Positions 28,148-38,659 of a DNA stretch of 64,000 nucleotides are shown piece by piece. The notes under the pieces are model-generated. The model was not told the origin of the DNA, searched no databases, and worked only from the letters and a program-made list of their open reading frames with translations. Position 1 is the first letter of the stretch. Every line of letters begins with the position of its first letter. Made by a program: the position numbers and the translations under genes. Origin of the DNA: Pseudoduganella sp. (lineage in GTDB: Bacteria; Pseudomonadota; Gammaproteobacteria; Burkholderiales; Burkholderiaceae_D); assembly GCA_021323265.1 (NCBI GenBank), contig JAJTCO010000027.1, positions 1-64,000 on the forward strand, written 5' to 3'.

Positions 28148-29797
28148 ATGCGCTTGCCCGCCCTGACCTCCACCGCCGCCTACCAGGCACTCGAAAACCA
28201 CGCCCACGACGCCCGCGCATGGCATATGCGCCAGCTGTTCCAGAAGGACCCTGGCCGCTTCCCGCGCATGACGGTCGATGCCGCCGGCCTGTTCCTCGAT
28301 TTCTCCAAGAACCGCGCCAACGAAGAAACCATCAACCTGCTGGTGCACCTGGCCCGCACGCGCGGCGTGGCGGAGCAGCGCGATGCCATGTTCGCCGGCG
28401 AGAAAATCAATATTACCGAACGGCGCAGCGTACTGCACACCGCCCTGCGTATGCCGCGCGGCAAGGCCCTGACGGTCGACGGCCAGGACGTCAATGCCGA
28501 CGTGCACGCGGTGCTGGACCGCATCAAGGTGTTTACCGACAAGGTGCGCAACGGCGGCTGGCTGGGCTGCACCGGCAAGCCGATCACGGACGTGGTCAAT
28601 ATCGGCATCGGCGGCTCCGACCTGGGCCCGAAGATGGCCGTGCTGGCCCTGCGCTCGTTCTGCCACCCGCGCCTGAAGATGCACTTCGTCTCCAACGTGG
28701 ACGGGCACGACATGGACGCCGTGCTGGGACAGGTCAATCCCGAAACCACGCTGTTCATCGTCGCCTCCAAGACCTTCACCACCGCAGAAACCATGCTCAA
28801 CGCGCAGACCGCGCGCACGTGGTTCCTGGCCCGGGCGCGCGAGGCGGACCTGCCGCGCCATTTCGTTGCCGTCTCGACCAACACGGATGCGGTGCGCGCC
28901 TTCGGCATCGATCCGGAGAACATGTTCCCCTTCTGGGACTGGGTCGGCGGCCGTTACTCGGTCTGGTCGGCCATCGGCCTGTCGGTGGCGCTGGCGATCG
29001 GCTTCGGCTACTTCCAGGCGTTCCTGGAGGGCGCGCACGCCATGGATGAACACTTCCGCGAAGCGCCGCTGGAAGCGAACATGCCGGTGCTGCTGGCACT
29101 GATCGGCTTCTGGAACCGCGAATTCCTGGGCGCCAGCTCGCTCTCCATCGCCCCCTACCACCAGGACCTGAGCCGCTTCCCCGCCTACCTGCAGCAGCTC
29201 GACATGGAAAGCAACGGCAAGCGCGTGACCAAGAGCGGCCAGCCGGTCGACACGGCCACCTGCCCGGTGGTCTGGGGCGAATGCGGCACCAACGCGCAGC
29301 ACGCCTATTTCCAGCTGCTGCACCAGGGCACCGACCCGACGCCGATCGACTTCATCGCCGCCCTGCGCGCCACGCACGACCTGCCGCAGCACCACGACGC
29401 CCTGCTGGCGAACTGCTTCGCCCAGTCCGAAGCCTTCATGAAGGGCAAGACCGAGGATGAAGTGCGCGCCGAGCTGAAAGGCGCCGGCCTGCCGGCGGCC
29501 CAGGTGGAAGAACTGGTGCCGCACAAGACCTTCCCGGGCAACCGTCCCTCCAACACCATCCTGATGGACCAGTTGACGCCCGCCACCCTGGGCGCCCTGG
29601 TCGCGCTGTACGAACACAAGACCTTCGTGCAGGGCGTGATCTGGAACATCGCCAGCTTCGACCAGTGGGGTGTGGAACTGGGCAAGGTACTGGCCAGGAA
29701 GATCCAGGCGGAACTGGGCGGCCAGGTCGACCCCGCATCGCATGACAGCTCGACCAATGGCCTGATCGTGATGGCCAAGGCGGCACACATCCAATGA
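28148..29797 (+). CDS. pgi: glucose-6-phosphate isomerase
   Basis: [34 protein letters not shown] motifs. Confidence 0.96.
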   Translation: MRLPALTSTAAYQALENHAHDARAWHMRQLFQKDPGRFPRMTVDAAGLFLDFSKNRANEETINLLVHLARTRGVAEQRDAMFAGEKINITERRSVLHTALRMPRGKALTVDGQDVNADVHAVLDRIKVFTDKVRNGGWLGCTGKPITDVVNIGIGGSDLGPKMAVLALRSFCHPRLKMHFVSNVDGHDMDAVLGQVNPETTLFIVASKTFTTAETMLNAQTARTWFLARAREADLPRHFVAVSTNTDAVRAFGIDPENMFPFWDWVGGRYSVWSAIGLSVALAIGFGYFQAFLEGAHAMDEHFREAPLEANMPVLLALIGFWNREFLGASSLSIAPYHQDLSRFPAYLQQLDMESNGKRVTKSGQPVDTATCPVVWGECGTNAQHAYFQLLHQGTDPTPIDFIAALRATHDLPQHHDALLANCFAQSEAFMKGKTEDEVRAELKGAGLPAAQVEELVPHKTFPGNRPSNTILMDQLTPATLGALVALYEHKTFVQGVIWNIASFDQWGVELGKVLARKIQAELGGQVDPASHDSSTNGLIVMAKAAHIQ

Positions 29798-30687
29798 GCG
29801 GCTACCAGATCGATGTCGCCTGCGAGGCGACGATGACCGTGGGCGAAAGCCCGCTGTGGGCGCCCGGCGAACAGGCCCTGTACTGGGTCGACATCGAAGG
29901 CTTCGCCATCCACCGCCTGCACCCGGAGAGCGGTCGCCACGACCAGTGGCCGGTCGAGAGCGAAGCGGCGGCGCTGGCCCTGGCGGCACGCGGCGGCCTG
30001 ATGGTGGCGCAACGGCGCGGCTTCTCGCACTTCGACCCCGCCAGCGGCGCACTGACGCTGGTGGCCGAGGCGCCCTACGACCAGTCCACCACGCGCTTTA
30101 ACGACGGCAAGTGCGACGCGGCCGGCCGCTTCTGGTGCGGCACCATCTACGAACCGCGCGACAAGCCGGCGGCGGAAATGTTCGTGCTCGAGCGCGGCAA
30201 GATCCGCAAGGTCTGGTCGGGCGGCATGGTCAATTCCAACGGCCTGGGCTTCAGCCCCGACGGCAAGACCATGTTCCACGCCGAGACGGCCAGCCACCGC
30301 GTGACGCGCTTTGCCTTCGACCTGCTGGCCGGCGTGGTAAGCGACGAGCGCGACGTGCGCCGCTTCAGCACCGACAAGTCGGCAGCCGGGTACGGCGGCC
30401 GCCCGGACGGCGCGGCGGTGGACAGCGAAGGCAATTACTGGGTTGCCATGTTCGAGGGCGGCCGCATCCTCAAGCTCTCGCCGCTGGGCGACCAGCTCGA
30501 CGAGATCCGCCTGCCGGTGCGCTGCCCGACCATGGTGGCCTTCGGCGGCGCGGACCTGCGCACGCTGTACATCACCACCGTCGGCAAGCGCCCGGCCGAT
30601 GAACTGGCGGCCCTGCCCCTGAGCGGAAAAGTGTTGTCCGTGCGCGTGCCCGTCACCGGCCGCGCCGAACCGGCATACGTAGACTGA
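29794..30687 (+). CDS. SMP-30/gluconolactonase/LRE family protein
   Basis: [20 protein letters not shown]...[21 protein letters not shown] overlap with pgi. Confidence 0.92.
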   Translation: MSGYQIDVACEATMTVGESPLWAPGEQALYWVDIEGFAIHRLHPESGRHDQWPVESEAAALALAARGGLMVAQRRGFSHFDPASGALTLVAEAPYDQSTTRFNDGKCDAAGRFWCGTIYEPRDKPAAEMFVLERGKIRKVWSGGMVNSNGLGFSPDGKTMFHAETASHRVTRFAFDLLAGVVSDERDVRRFSTDKSAAGYGGRPDGAAVDSEGNYWVAMFEGGRILKLSPLGDQLDEIRLPVRCPTMVAFGGADLRTLYITTVGKRPADELAALPLSGKVLSVRVPVTGRAEPAYVD

Positions 30688-30724
30688 AATACCCTTTTTT
30701 GATCATCCCTAACTGAAGACGATT

Positions 30725-32197
30725 ATGGCTCTCTCTGATTTCGACCTGGTTCTGTTTGGCGGTAGCGGCGACCTCGCAATGCGCAAGTTGCTGCCTGCCA
30801 TGTTCAGCCGCGATGTATGCGGCGACTTGCCGCCGACCGCGCGCATCGTGTGCGTCGGCCGCCAGGAGAGCACCCAGGAAGAATTCATCAGCATGGTGAC
30901 CAGCACCTCGCGTCCCCATATCAAGTCATCCAATGCCACCGACGAGAACTGGAACCGCTTTCTGGCCCGCATCGTCTACGTCGCGCTCGATGCCACCGCC
31001 GCCGACACCTACCAGGGCCTGGTGCAGGCGCTGCGCAACGACCCTGGCGTAACGCGCGTCTATTACCTGGCCACGCCGCCCGCCCTGTTCTCGCGCATCT
31101 GCGACAACCTGAAGGCGAATGGCCTGGCCACCGCCAATTCGCGCGTGGTGCTGGAAAAGCCGCTCGGCCGCGACCTGGCCTCGGCCAAGCAGATCAACGC
31201 CGAAGTGGGCAAGGTCTTCGAGGAACAGCAGATCTACCGCATCGACCACTACCTGGGCAAGGAAACCGTGCAGAACCTGCTGGCCCTGCGCTTCGGTAAC
31301 GTCCTGTTCGAGCCGCTGTGGCGCCGCGAGTGGATTTCCGACGTGCAGATCACCATTGCCGAGAAGCTGGGCGTGGGCAACCGCATCGGCTACTACGACA
31401 CCTCCGGCGCGCTGCGCGACATGCTGCAGAACCACCTGCTGCAACTGCTGTGTATCGTCGCCATGGAACCGCCCACCTCGATCGCGCCGGACGCCGTGCG
31501 CGACTCCAAGCTGCAGGTGCTGCGTTCCCTGAAGCGCTTCACCCCGACCACGCTGGCGCAGAACATCGTGCGCGGCCAGTACCGCGCCGGCCACGTGGAA
31601 GGCCAGGCCGTGCCGAGCTACCGCGACGAACCGGAAGCGCCGCAGCAGTCCAAGACCGAGACCTTTGTCGCCATGAAGGTGGAAATCGACACCTGGCGCT
31701 GGGCCGGCGTGCCGTTCTACCTGCGCACTGGCAAGCGCATGGCCGATTCGCTGGCCGAGATCGTGGTGCGCTTCAAGCAGATACCGCACTCGATCTTCAA
31801 CCAGCCGACGTCGAGCTTCCAGCCCAACTCGCTGGTCATCCGCCTGCAGCCGGACGAAGGCTTGCGCATGAACCTGATGGCCAAGACCCCGGGCGAAGGC
31901 ATGCGCCTGAAACCGGCGGAACTGGAACTGGACTTCCGCGAAACGTTCAAGATGCCGCGCATGGACGCCTACGAGCGCCTGCTGCTGGACGTCCTGCGCG
32001 GCCAACTGACCCTGTTCATGCGCGGCGACGAGCTGGAAGCGGCGTGGGAATGGGTCGAGCCGATCCTGAAGAACTGGGAGCAGGACGAATCGGCGCCGCT
32101 GCCCTACGCCTCCGGTACCTGGGGCCCGGCCGCCGCCAGTGCCCTGATCGGTCGCGACGGGCTACAATGGCGCGAAGAAGCGCTGCCGGAGGACTAA
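30725..32197 (+). CDS. zwf: glucose-6-phosphate 1-dehydrogenase
   Basis: FGGSGDLAMRKLLPA, RIDHYLGKETVQN, 490 aa. Confidence 0.96.
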   Translation: MALSDFDLVLFGGSGDLAMRKLLPAMFSRDVCGDLPPTARIVCVGRQESTQEEFISMVTSTSRPHIKSSNATDENWNRFLARIVYVALDATAADTYQGLVQALRNDPGVTRVYYLATPPALFSRICDNLKANGLATANSRVVLEKPLGRDLASAKQINAEVGKVFEEQQIYRIDHYLGKETVQNLLALRFGNVLFEPLWRREWISDVQITIAEKLGVGNRIGYYDTSGALRDMLQNHLLQLLCIVAMEPPTSIAPDAVRDSKLQVLRSLKRFTPTTLAQNIVRGQYRAGHVEGQAVPSYRDEPEAPQQSKTETFVAMKVEIDTWRWAGVPFYLRTGKRMADSLAEIVVRFKQIPHSIFNQPTSSFQPNSLVIRLQPDEGLRMNLMAKTPGEGMRLKPAELELDFRETFKMPRMDAYERLLLDVLRGQLTLFMRGDELEAAWEWVEPILKNWEQDESAPLPYASGTWGPAAASALIGRDGLQWREEALPED

Positions 32198-32234
32198 GGA
32201 GGCGCTGCCCCTGCTTCACCCTACCTGAAGACCG

Positions 32235-33089
32235 ATGCTACTCGACTCCATCCGCACCCAGCTCGACTCGCTCTCCAAATCGGAGCGCAAGGTCGCGCTG
32301 GCCGTGCTCGACAACCCGGCCCGCACCGTGGGCGCCAACATTACCGCGCTGGCCAAAAGCGCGCAGGTGTCGGAGCCGACCGTGGTGCGCTTTTGCCGCA
32401 CGCTTGGCTACGATGGCTGGCACGAGTTCAAGCTCAAGCTGGCGCAGGGCCTGGCGCTGGCCCTGCCCGGCCTGAACGACCAGCCGGCGCAGGACGACCT
32501 GGCGGCCGACCTGGTGAACAAGATCTGCAGCCGTTCCATCAACACCCTGCTGGACCTGCGCAACAACCTGAACGCCGAACCGGTGCAAAAGGCGCTCGAC
32601 ATCCTCTCGCGCGCGCGCAAGATCGAATTCTACGGCCACGGCACGTCCGGCATCGTGGCGGCCGACGCACAGCACAAGTTCTTCCGCTCCGGCGTGCCCA
32701 CGGTGGCCTACGCCGACCCGGCCATCCACAGCATTTCCGCCGCCCTGCTGCACGAAGGCGACGCCGTGGTGGCCATTTCCCAGCGCGGCAACAGCCCGGC
32801 CCTGGTGCGCTCGGCCAAGCTGGCCAGGGAAGGCGGCGCCGACGTGATCGTGCTGGCGCCTTCCGGCACGCCGCTGGCGGAAACGGCGTCGGTGCTGATT
32901 CCGATCGACCTGATCTTCAACACCGACCCCTACACGCCCATCTCCGCCCGCCTGGCCTACCTGGTCGTGATCGACGTGCTGGCCGTCGGCCTGGCCCTGA
33001 AACGCGGCCCCGAATTCCGCCGCAAGATGCAGAACGCGCAGAAGGCGTTGCAGGAATTCGACATGCAGTTCGACTCCTTCATCGGCTGA
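32235..33089 (+). CDS. hexR: HexR, MurR/RpiR family regulator with SIS domain
   Basis: LDSLSKSERKVALAVLDNPARTVGANITALAKSAQVSEPTVVRFCRTLGYDGWHEFK; next to zwf. Confidence 0.92.
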   Translation: MLLDSIRTQLDSLSKSERKVALAVLDNPARTVGANITALAKSAQVSEPTVVRFCRTLGYDGWHEFKLKLAQGLALALPGLNDQPAQDDLAADLVNKICSRSINTLLDLRNNLNAEPVQKALDILSRARKIEFYGHGTSGIVAADAQHKFFRSGVPTVAYADPAIHSISAALLHEGDAVVAISQRGNSPALVRSAKLAREGGADVIVLAPSGTPLAETASVLIPIDLIFNTDPYTPISARLAYLVVIDVLAVGLALKRGPEFRRKMQNAQKALQEFDMQFDSFIG

Positions 33090-33165
33090 TTGCCGTGTGA
33101 CAAAGTGTGAGTAAGCGCGTATTTCTTTAGGTGTAGCATCATCGGATTCCTCGGGAGGGCATCCA

Positions 33166-35427
33166 ATGACCACGCTGAACCAAGGCCAGACCAAACGGGT
33201 GGCGCTGATCGCGGTGCACGGTGTCGGGTCACCCGCCAAGGGAGAAACGGTGCGCCAGGTGGTGGAGCTGCTGCAGGCGGAATCCGGCGACGCGGTCCAC
33301 TACTCCCCCTTCTCCGAAACGCCCCTGCACATCCCGGTGGAGCCGGTGGCCCCGCGCGGGGCGCGCTCGGGCGACACCCAGTTCAGCCAGCAAGCCCTGG
33401 GCGAACTTGACCTGACCGACGAAGTACGGCGCTACCGCACGCTCAAGCTGTCGGGCACGCGCACCGAGGACGGCATCGGCAGCCACCACCTCGACTGTTA
33501 CGAACTGTATTGGGAAGACTTCTCGTCCGCGTCGAGCAGCATGCCGCGCTTCCTTTCCGAGCTGTACCAGCTGATGTTTCACTTGGCGTCCCTGGGCCGC
33601 AAGACCGTGGTGCAGGCCAGCGATGCGGGCACGTCGGCGGCGCTTGCCGTGCTGTCGCGCCTGCACCGCTGCGTGGAGGCCATCCTGCCCTCCGCCATCC
33701 CGATCGGCAACTTCTACCTGGTGCCCTTCCTGCTTGCCATCCTGCCCGCCCTGCTGCCGGGCCAGGCCGCGCCGCTGGCCGCCGCCCTGCTGTGGAGCAC
33801 CCTGGCGTTTGCCGCGCTGTACGCCATGGCCTACGCGGCCGGCCGCCCGGCACTGGGCTGGCTCGCGCTGCTGCCGGCCGCCTGGCTGGGCATGGCCATC
33901 CACGAGCGCGCCATCGCTGCCGTGGCCCTCAGCCTCGGCCTGCTGCTGTTCGGCCTGGCCCTGGTCTGGCTGGGCACCCGGCTGCTGATGTCGCGCTACG
34001 GCGAGACGGCGATGCGGCGCACGTGCTGGGCCTCGCTGGCCGGCGCGCTGACGCTCATCGCCCTGGCCTGGCTGATGGTCGAGGCGCTCAGGATGCTGCC
34101 GCCCGAATCCACGCTGGCGCACGACGACGCCGTGACCGCCTACACCTACAGTGTCGCCGCCACGGCCTTCATGCTTACCTTCGTGACGCTAAGCGCCTTG
34201 TGGACGGTGCTGGCCCTCCTGCTGCTGCTCACCTGCGGCCTGCCCTTCGCTGCGCGCTGGATGGGGCTGGACGCCTGGCAGGCACGCGCCGCGCGCACCG
34301 GCCGCATTGGCGTCATGCTCTCGTCCACCCTGTTCATGATCACTACGCTGTTCCTGTGGTCGGCCATCATCCATGGACTGAACCAGACCGCGCTCAGCGC
34401 GCAGGTCTTCACCATCCCCGACCGGCTCGATTTCGGCGCCGGCTATGCCGCGGTGCGCCTGTCCTCGCTGGCCGACATCCTGTTTACTGCCAGCATCAAT
34501 GGCGCAGGCAACCTGTTCCTGCTGGCCTGCTGCGGCGCCCTGCTGCTGGCCATCGCGGCCGTGATCCCAAGCGCCTGGTTCGAGGCCGTGCCGGCCAGGG
34601 CCGACGAAGACGGCGACGCGGAGCGGCAGCGCCGGGAAAAGCTGTGGCATTGGCTGGACCACGCCAGGACGCCCTTGTGGGCGGCCGAGCTGGTGCTGTG
34701 CGCCGGCTGGCTGGTGCTGATCCTGGACCCGCTGCTGGGCGCCTACGTGGCCAGGCTGGGCTTCGACGGCAGCGAAACCTGGTTCCACGTCGCGGGCGGG
34801 GTGCTGGCGGCGGCCATCCCGGCCACGCTGTTCTTCCGCCAGCATTTGCCGAACGTGGCCACGGCAGTCATGGACATCCTGCTCGACGTCAGCAACTGGC
34901 TGCGCGAGCGTCCCTGGCCGCACAACCCGCGCGGCCGCATCATGGCGCGCTATATCAGCCTGCTGCGCAACATCCTGAAACCGGCGCACTACGACCGCCT
35001 GCTGATCGTCTGCTACAGCCAGGGCACGGTGATCAGCGCCGACACCCTCAAGCTGCTGAAGGAAACGGACCTGCTGCCGGAGCTGCGCAACGTCGAGCTG
35101 GTGCTGCTGACCCTGGGCAGCCCGCTGCGGCAGCTGTATGCGGCGCGCTTCCCGCACTGGTACGGCTGGGCGGAGCAGGCCGACCCGGCAGCGCTCGGCG
35201 TCACGCTGTGGGCCAACGGCTACCGCAGCGGCGACTATGTGGGCCGCGCGCTGTGGGACGGCGGCCCGCTGGCGCAGCGGCCCACTGCGCATGGCGACCA
35301 CTACGACTTCTGCGTCGGCGTGGGCGCCCACCTGCACTACTTCGACCGCACCGCGCGCCGCGTGGGCCGCGAGATCGACTTCCTGGTGAGCCAGGCCCTG
35401 ACGGTCGCGTCGGTGCCTACCCCATAA
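33166..35427 (+). CDS. alpha/beta-hydrolase-like protein interrupted by a multi-TM region
   Basis: VALIAVHGVGSP near N-terminus, many hydrophobic segments in the middle, LLIVCYSQGTVISADTL and LLTLGSPL near C-terminus. Confidence 0.6.
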   Translation: MTTLNQGQTKRVALIAVHGVGSPAKGETVRQVVELLQAESGDAVHYSPFSETPLHIPVEPVAPRGARSGDTQFSQQALGELDLTDEVRRYRTLKLSGTRTEDGIGSHHLDCYELYWEDFSSASSSMPRFLSELYQLMFHLASLGRKTVVQASDAGTSAALAVLSRLHRCVEAILPSAIPIGNFYLVPFLLAILPALLPGQAAPLAAALLWSTLAFAALYAMAYAAGRPALGWLALLPAAWLGMAIHERAIAAVALSLGLLLFGLALVWLGTRLLMSRYGETAMRRTCWASLAGALTLIALAWLMVEALRMLPPESTLAHDDAVTAYTYSVAATAFMLTFVTLSALWTVLALLLLLTCGLPFAARWMGLDAWQARAARTGRIGVMLSSTLFMITTLFLWSAIIHGLNQTALSAQVFTIPDRLDFGAGYAAVRLSSLADILFTASINGAGNLFLLACCGALLLAIAAVIPSAWFEAVPARADEDGDAERQRREKLWHWLDHARTPLWAAELVLCAGWLVLILDPLLGAYVARLGFDGSETWFHVAGGVLAAAIPATLFFRQHLPNVATAVMDILLDVSNWLRERPWPHNPRGRIMARYISLLRNILKPAHYDRLLIVCYSQGTVISADTLKLLKETDLLPELRNVELVLLTLGSPLRQLYAARFPHWYGWAEQADPAALGVTLWANGYRSGDYVGRALWDGGPLAQRPTAHGDHYDFCVGVGAHLHYFDRTARRVGREIDFLVSQALTVASVPTP

Positions 35428-35448
35428 GGCTTGGCATATAATCCGGGC

Positions 35449-36390
35449 ATGCAAGAATCGACACTGTACGGCCGCGTGCTCGGCCTGGCCAACCTTGGCC
35501 TCATGGTGCTGGACGCGAACCAGCGCATCGTCTTCTGGAACCAGTGGCTGGCCAGCCGCTCGGGCATGGCGGCTTCCCGCGTGCAGGGCCTGGCCTTGCT
35601 GGAGGCGTTTCCCGAGCTGACGGGGCAGCGCATCGAGCAGGCGCTGCACACGGCGCTGGCCAACAACCTGCCCTGCGTGCTGCCGCAAAACCAGAACCGC
35701 ACGCCCTTCCCGCTGTTCGCGGCGGGCACCTGGGGCGGCGAACGCATCGAGCAGGCGGTCACGCTGACGCCCTTCAACGAGGACAAGGAGCGCTTCTGCC
35801 TGATCGAAGTGGCCGACGTCAGCAACACCGTCGGCCGCGAACGCCTGCTGCGCGGCCAGGCCGAGGCCCTGCGCGCGCAATCGTATGTGGACGGCCTGAC
35901 CGGCATCGCCAACCGCCGCCATTTCGACGTGGCGCTGGACCGCGAACTGCGCCGCGCCCACCGCCAGGGCAGCCCGTTGTCGCTGCTGCTGATGGACATC
36001 GACTCCTTCAAGGCCTACAACGACCACTTCGGCCACCAGCAGGGCGACGCCTGCCTGGCCCTCGTGGCCGAAGCCTTCGCTTCGCGCCTGCAGCGCCCGG
36101 CCGACCTGGCGGCGCGCTACGGCGGCGAGGAATTTGCCGCCGTGCTGCCCGACACCAGCGCCGAACAGGCGGCCCAGCACGCGGAAGTGATCCGCGCCTA
36201 CGTGGAATCGTTGAAGATGGCGCACGCGCCCCAGGCCGTGCATCCGCACGTCACCCTCAGCATCGGCGTGGCCAGCTTCGACAAGGGCCGCCTGGACGAC
36301 GCCAAGTCGCTGCTGGAAGCGGCCGACCGCGCGCTCTATGCCGCCAAGCGCGCCGGGCGCAACCGCGTCATCGTGGAGCAGCCGGCCTGA
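35449..36390 (+). CDS. diguanylate cyclase with N-terminal PAS-like domain (paralogue of 19996..20952)
   Basis: RPAD-x5-GGEEF; near-identical motif blocks with the other GGDEF protein. Confidence 0.9.
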   Translation: MQESTLYGRVLGLANLGLMVLDANQRIVFWNQWLASRSGMAASRVQGLALLEAFPELTGQRIEQALHTALANNLPCVLPQNQNRTPFPLFAAGTWGGERIEQAVTLTPFNEDKERFCLIEVADVSNTVGRERLLRGQAEALRAQSYVDGLTGIANRRHFDVALDRELRRAHRQGSPLSLLLMDIDSFKAYNDHFGHQQGDACLALVAEAFASRLQRPADLAARYGGEEFAAVLPDTSAEQAAQHAEVIRAYVESLKMAHAPQAVHPHVTLSIGVASFDKGRLDDAKSLLEAADRALYAAKRAGRNRVIVEQPA

Positions 36391-36391
36391 C

Positions 36392-37651
36392 TCAGGCTGC
36401 CGAGCGCGCGCGGCGCATGCCGCTTGCCGGCGCCAGCGCCGCCTGCACGTCCTGCGCCACCATCTCCGCCGTCGCGGTCGCCATGGTCCAGCCCAGGTGG
36501 CCGTGGCCCGTGTTGTAGAACACGCCCGGCCGGCGCCCCGGCCCCACGCGCGGCACCAGGTCCGGCATCATCGGGCGCAGGCCGGCCCAGGGCAGCACCT
36601 GGCGCGTGCTGACGCCGGGGAAGCATTGCTGCACCCACTGCACCAGCGGCGCGATGCGGTCGGCGCGGATGTCGCGGTTAAAGCCGTTGAACTCCGCCGT
36701 TCCCGCCACGCGCAGGCGGCCCGCGCCCAGGCGGCTGGTGACCAGTTTGGCGGCATCGTCCACCAGGCTGGCCTGGGGCGCCGCCGCGCGGCTGGCCGCA
36801 TCGTCCAGCATGACCGTGACCGAGTAGCCTTTCACCGGGTAGACGTTGACGCGGTCGCCCAGCATGGCCGCCAGCGCGCGGCTGGCGGTGCCGGCGCACA
36901 CCACCACGGCGTCGAAGTCCTGCCGTGCCGGCTCCGCTGCGTGCTCGAAGCCGATGCTGACGCCCCCACCCTTGCGCGGCGCCAGTTCCTGCACGGCGGC
37001 GCCGCACACCAGCTGCACGCCGCGCCGCGCGGCAGCCTGCGCCAGGCCGAGCGTGAACTGGTGGATGTCGCCCGTGCTGTCGCTCTCGGTGAAAAAACCG
37101 CCGTAGAACTGCCCGGCCAGCGCGGGCTCGATCGCCTGCATCTCCAGCGGCGTCACGGCGCGCCGCTGCAGGCCGCCCTGCGCCAGCAATTTGCTGACGC
37201 GGGCCGCGTGCTCGAAGCCGGCCTTGTCGCGGCACACGTGCAGGATGCCCTGGCGCCGCTCGTCGAAGGCGATGCCCTCCTCGCGCGCCCAGCCGAACAG
37301 GTGCTCGCGGGCGGCAATGGCCAGCCGCGTGCAGGTGATGGTGTTGGCCTCGTAGCGCGGGATGGCCGCCAGGAACTCGGCGAACCAGGACAGCTTGTGC
37401 CAGCCTGGCGCCGGGTGCACCAGCAGCGGCGCATCGTGGCGCAGCATCCAGGCCAGGCCCTTGCGCACGGTGGCCCAGCTGTTCCACACTTCGGCGTTGG
37501 AGGCCGACAGCTGGCCGCCGTTGGCAAACGAGGTTTCCATCGCAGGATAGCGGTGGCGCTCGAACAGCGTGACCTGCATGCCGCGCCGCGCCAGGGCGTA
37601 GGCGCTCGTGACGCCGGCGATGCCGCCGCCGATGACTGCGATGGAGGGCAT
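36392..37651 (-). CDS. dadA: D-amino acid dehydrogenase (FAD-dependent)
   Basis: IAVIGGGIAGVTSAYALARRGMQVTLFERH...TSFANGGQLSASNAEVWN. Confidence 0.88.
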   Translation of the reverse strand: MPSIAVIGGGIAGVTSAYALARRGMQVTLFERHRYPAMETSFANGGQLSASNAEVWNSWATVRKGLAWMLRHDAPLLVHPAPGWHKLSWFAEFLAAIPRYEANTITCTRLAIAAREHLFGWAREEGIAFDERRQGILHVCRDKAGFEHAARVSKLLAQGGLQRRAVTPLEMQAIEPALAGQFYGGFFTESDSTGDIHQFTLGLAQAAARRGVQLVCGAAVQELAPRKGGGVSIGFEHAAEPARQDFDAVVVCAGTASRALAAMLGDRVNVYPVKGYSVTVMLDDAASRAAAPQASLVDDAAKLVTSRLGAGRLRVAGTAEFNGFNRDIRADRIAPLVQWVQQCFPGVSTRQVLPWAGLRPMMPDLVPRVGPGRRPGVFYNTGHGHLGWTMATATAEMVAQDVQAALAPASGMRRARSAA

Positions 37652-37659
37652 GCCGGCGC

Positions 37660-38034
37660 CTACTGCAGCGCCACCTTGCCGTGCGAGGCGGCGCCGGTGG
37701 CGCCCAGCACGCCGGCAATCAGCAGCACGTACCACAAGGCCCCCGTGCCACCCTGCAGCACCAGCAGCGCCGTGGCGTCGGCCACCAGGACCGCCGCGCA
37801 GCCCAGCGCCAGCAGCAACAGGGCAATCGACACGGCAAACGAGAGCGCGCGGAAATTGGCCACGCGCGCGCCGGTGGCAAACATCAGGTAGCCAGCCACG
37901 CTAAAGAGCGGGAACATCAGCCAGAGCGAAGCGCTGGCGGCCAGGCCGCCGACGCCCAGCTGCGCCATGACCAGCGCAGCACCGGAGAACAGGCCCAGCG
38001 CCAGCAGCAGCGCGCCCACAATGGCAAGGATCAT
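37660..38034 (-). CDS. small hypothetical membrane protein
   Basis: 124 aa with about four hydrophobic segments; reads with dadA. Confidence 0.6.
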   Translation of the reverse strand: MILAIVGALLLALGLFSGAALVMAQLGVGGLAASASLWLMFPLFSVAGYLMFATGARVANFRALSFAVSIALLLLALGCAAVLVADATALLVLQGGTGALWYVLLIAGVLGATGAASHGKVALQ

Positions 38035-38054
38035 GGCAACCTCCCGGACGTTGT

Positions 38055-38543
38055 TTACTGCACGCGGCGCACGCGCGGCGCGCCGCGGGCACCTTCGATA
38101 TCAATGTAGACCGCCCCCAGTGCCCCCACGCGCAGCGTCGCTTTCGGGCTGTCCAGGTAGACCACTTCGGAACTGTCGTCCTCCACGCGCCATACCTGGC
38201 CGTTGGCCAGCTTGATCAGCGTGCCGCGGTCCCAGCCTTCGAACCTGCCCACGATGGCGCTGGCCAGGGTGGTATTGCGCGCCTCCTGCGCCTGCTTGCG
38301 GACGGTCGACTGCAGCTCGAAAGCCTGGCTCACGGCCGGTGCCGGCGCGGCAACGCGTGCGGCCGGTGCCGCCGCCGGGGCCGCGGGCGCGGCGGCACTG
38401 GCCGCGCGGGCCGGAATGGCGTCGTAGCAGGCCAGGCGCGCGGACGCTTCCGCCATGGCGCGGCAGCGCAGCAGCGCCGCGTCGTCGGCGGCCATCGCGC
38501 CGCCGGCAGCCATCAAGAGAAACAGGACAGGCAACTTCTTCAT
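38055..38543 (-). CDS. hypothetical exported protein (RLACYD motif)
   Basis: Signal peptide MKKLPVLFLLMAAGGAMAADDAALLRCRAMAEASARLACYDAIP. Confidence 0.7.
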   Translation of the reverse strand: MKKLPVLFLLMAAGGAMAADDAALLRCRAMAEASARLACYDAIPARAASAAAPAAPAAAPAARVAAPAPAVSQAFELQSTVRKQAQEARNTTLASAIVGRFEGWDRGTLIKLANGQVWRVEDDSSEVVYLDSPKATLRVGALGAVYIDIEGARGAPRVRRVQ

Positions 38544-38659
38544 TCGACTTCCTTCTTGAGCAAAAAACCACGAATTACAGCCATTCTAAACGCATCGGAG
38601 CGGGCTGCGCCGATTTAGTACAATAGGGACTTTTCGTCCCTAACGTTTCCAGGACTGCA

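Noticed and set aside
28115-30052. 645-aa minus-strand ORF
   Set aside because: Antisense to pgi and the SMP-30 gene.
30660-30724. HexR site upstream of zwf (gtagactgaaatacc)
   Set aside because: Spacing and half-sites do not match the two better sites in the edd/pgi region.
34189-36249. 686-aa minus-strand ORF
   Set aside because: Antisense to the membrane hydrolase and a GGDEF gene; shadow frame.
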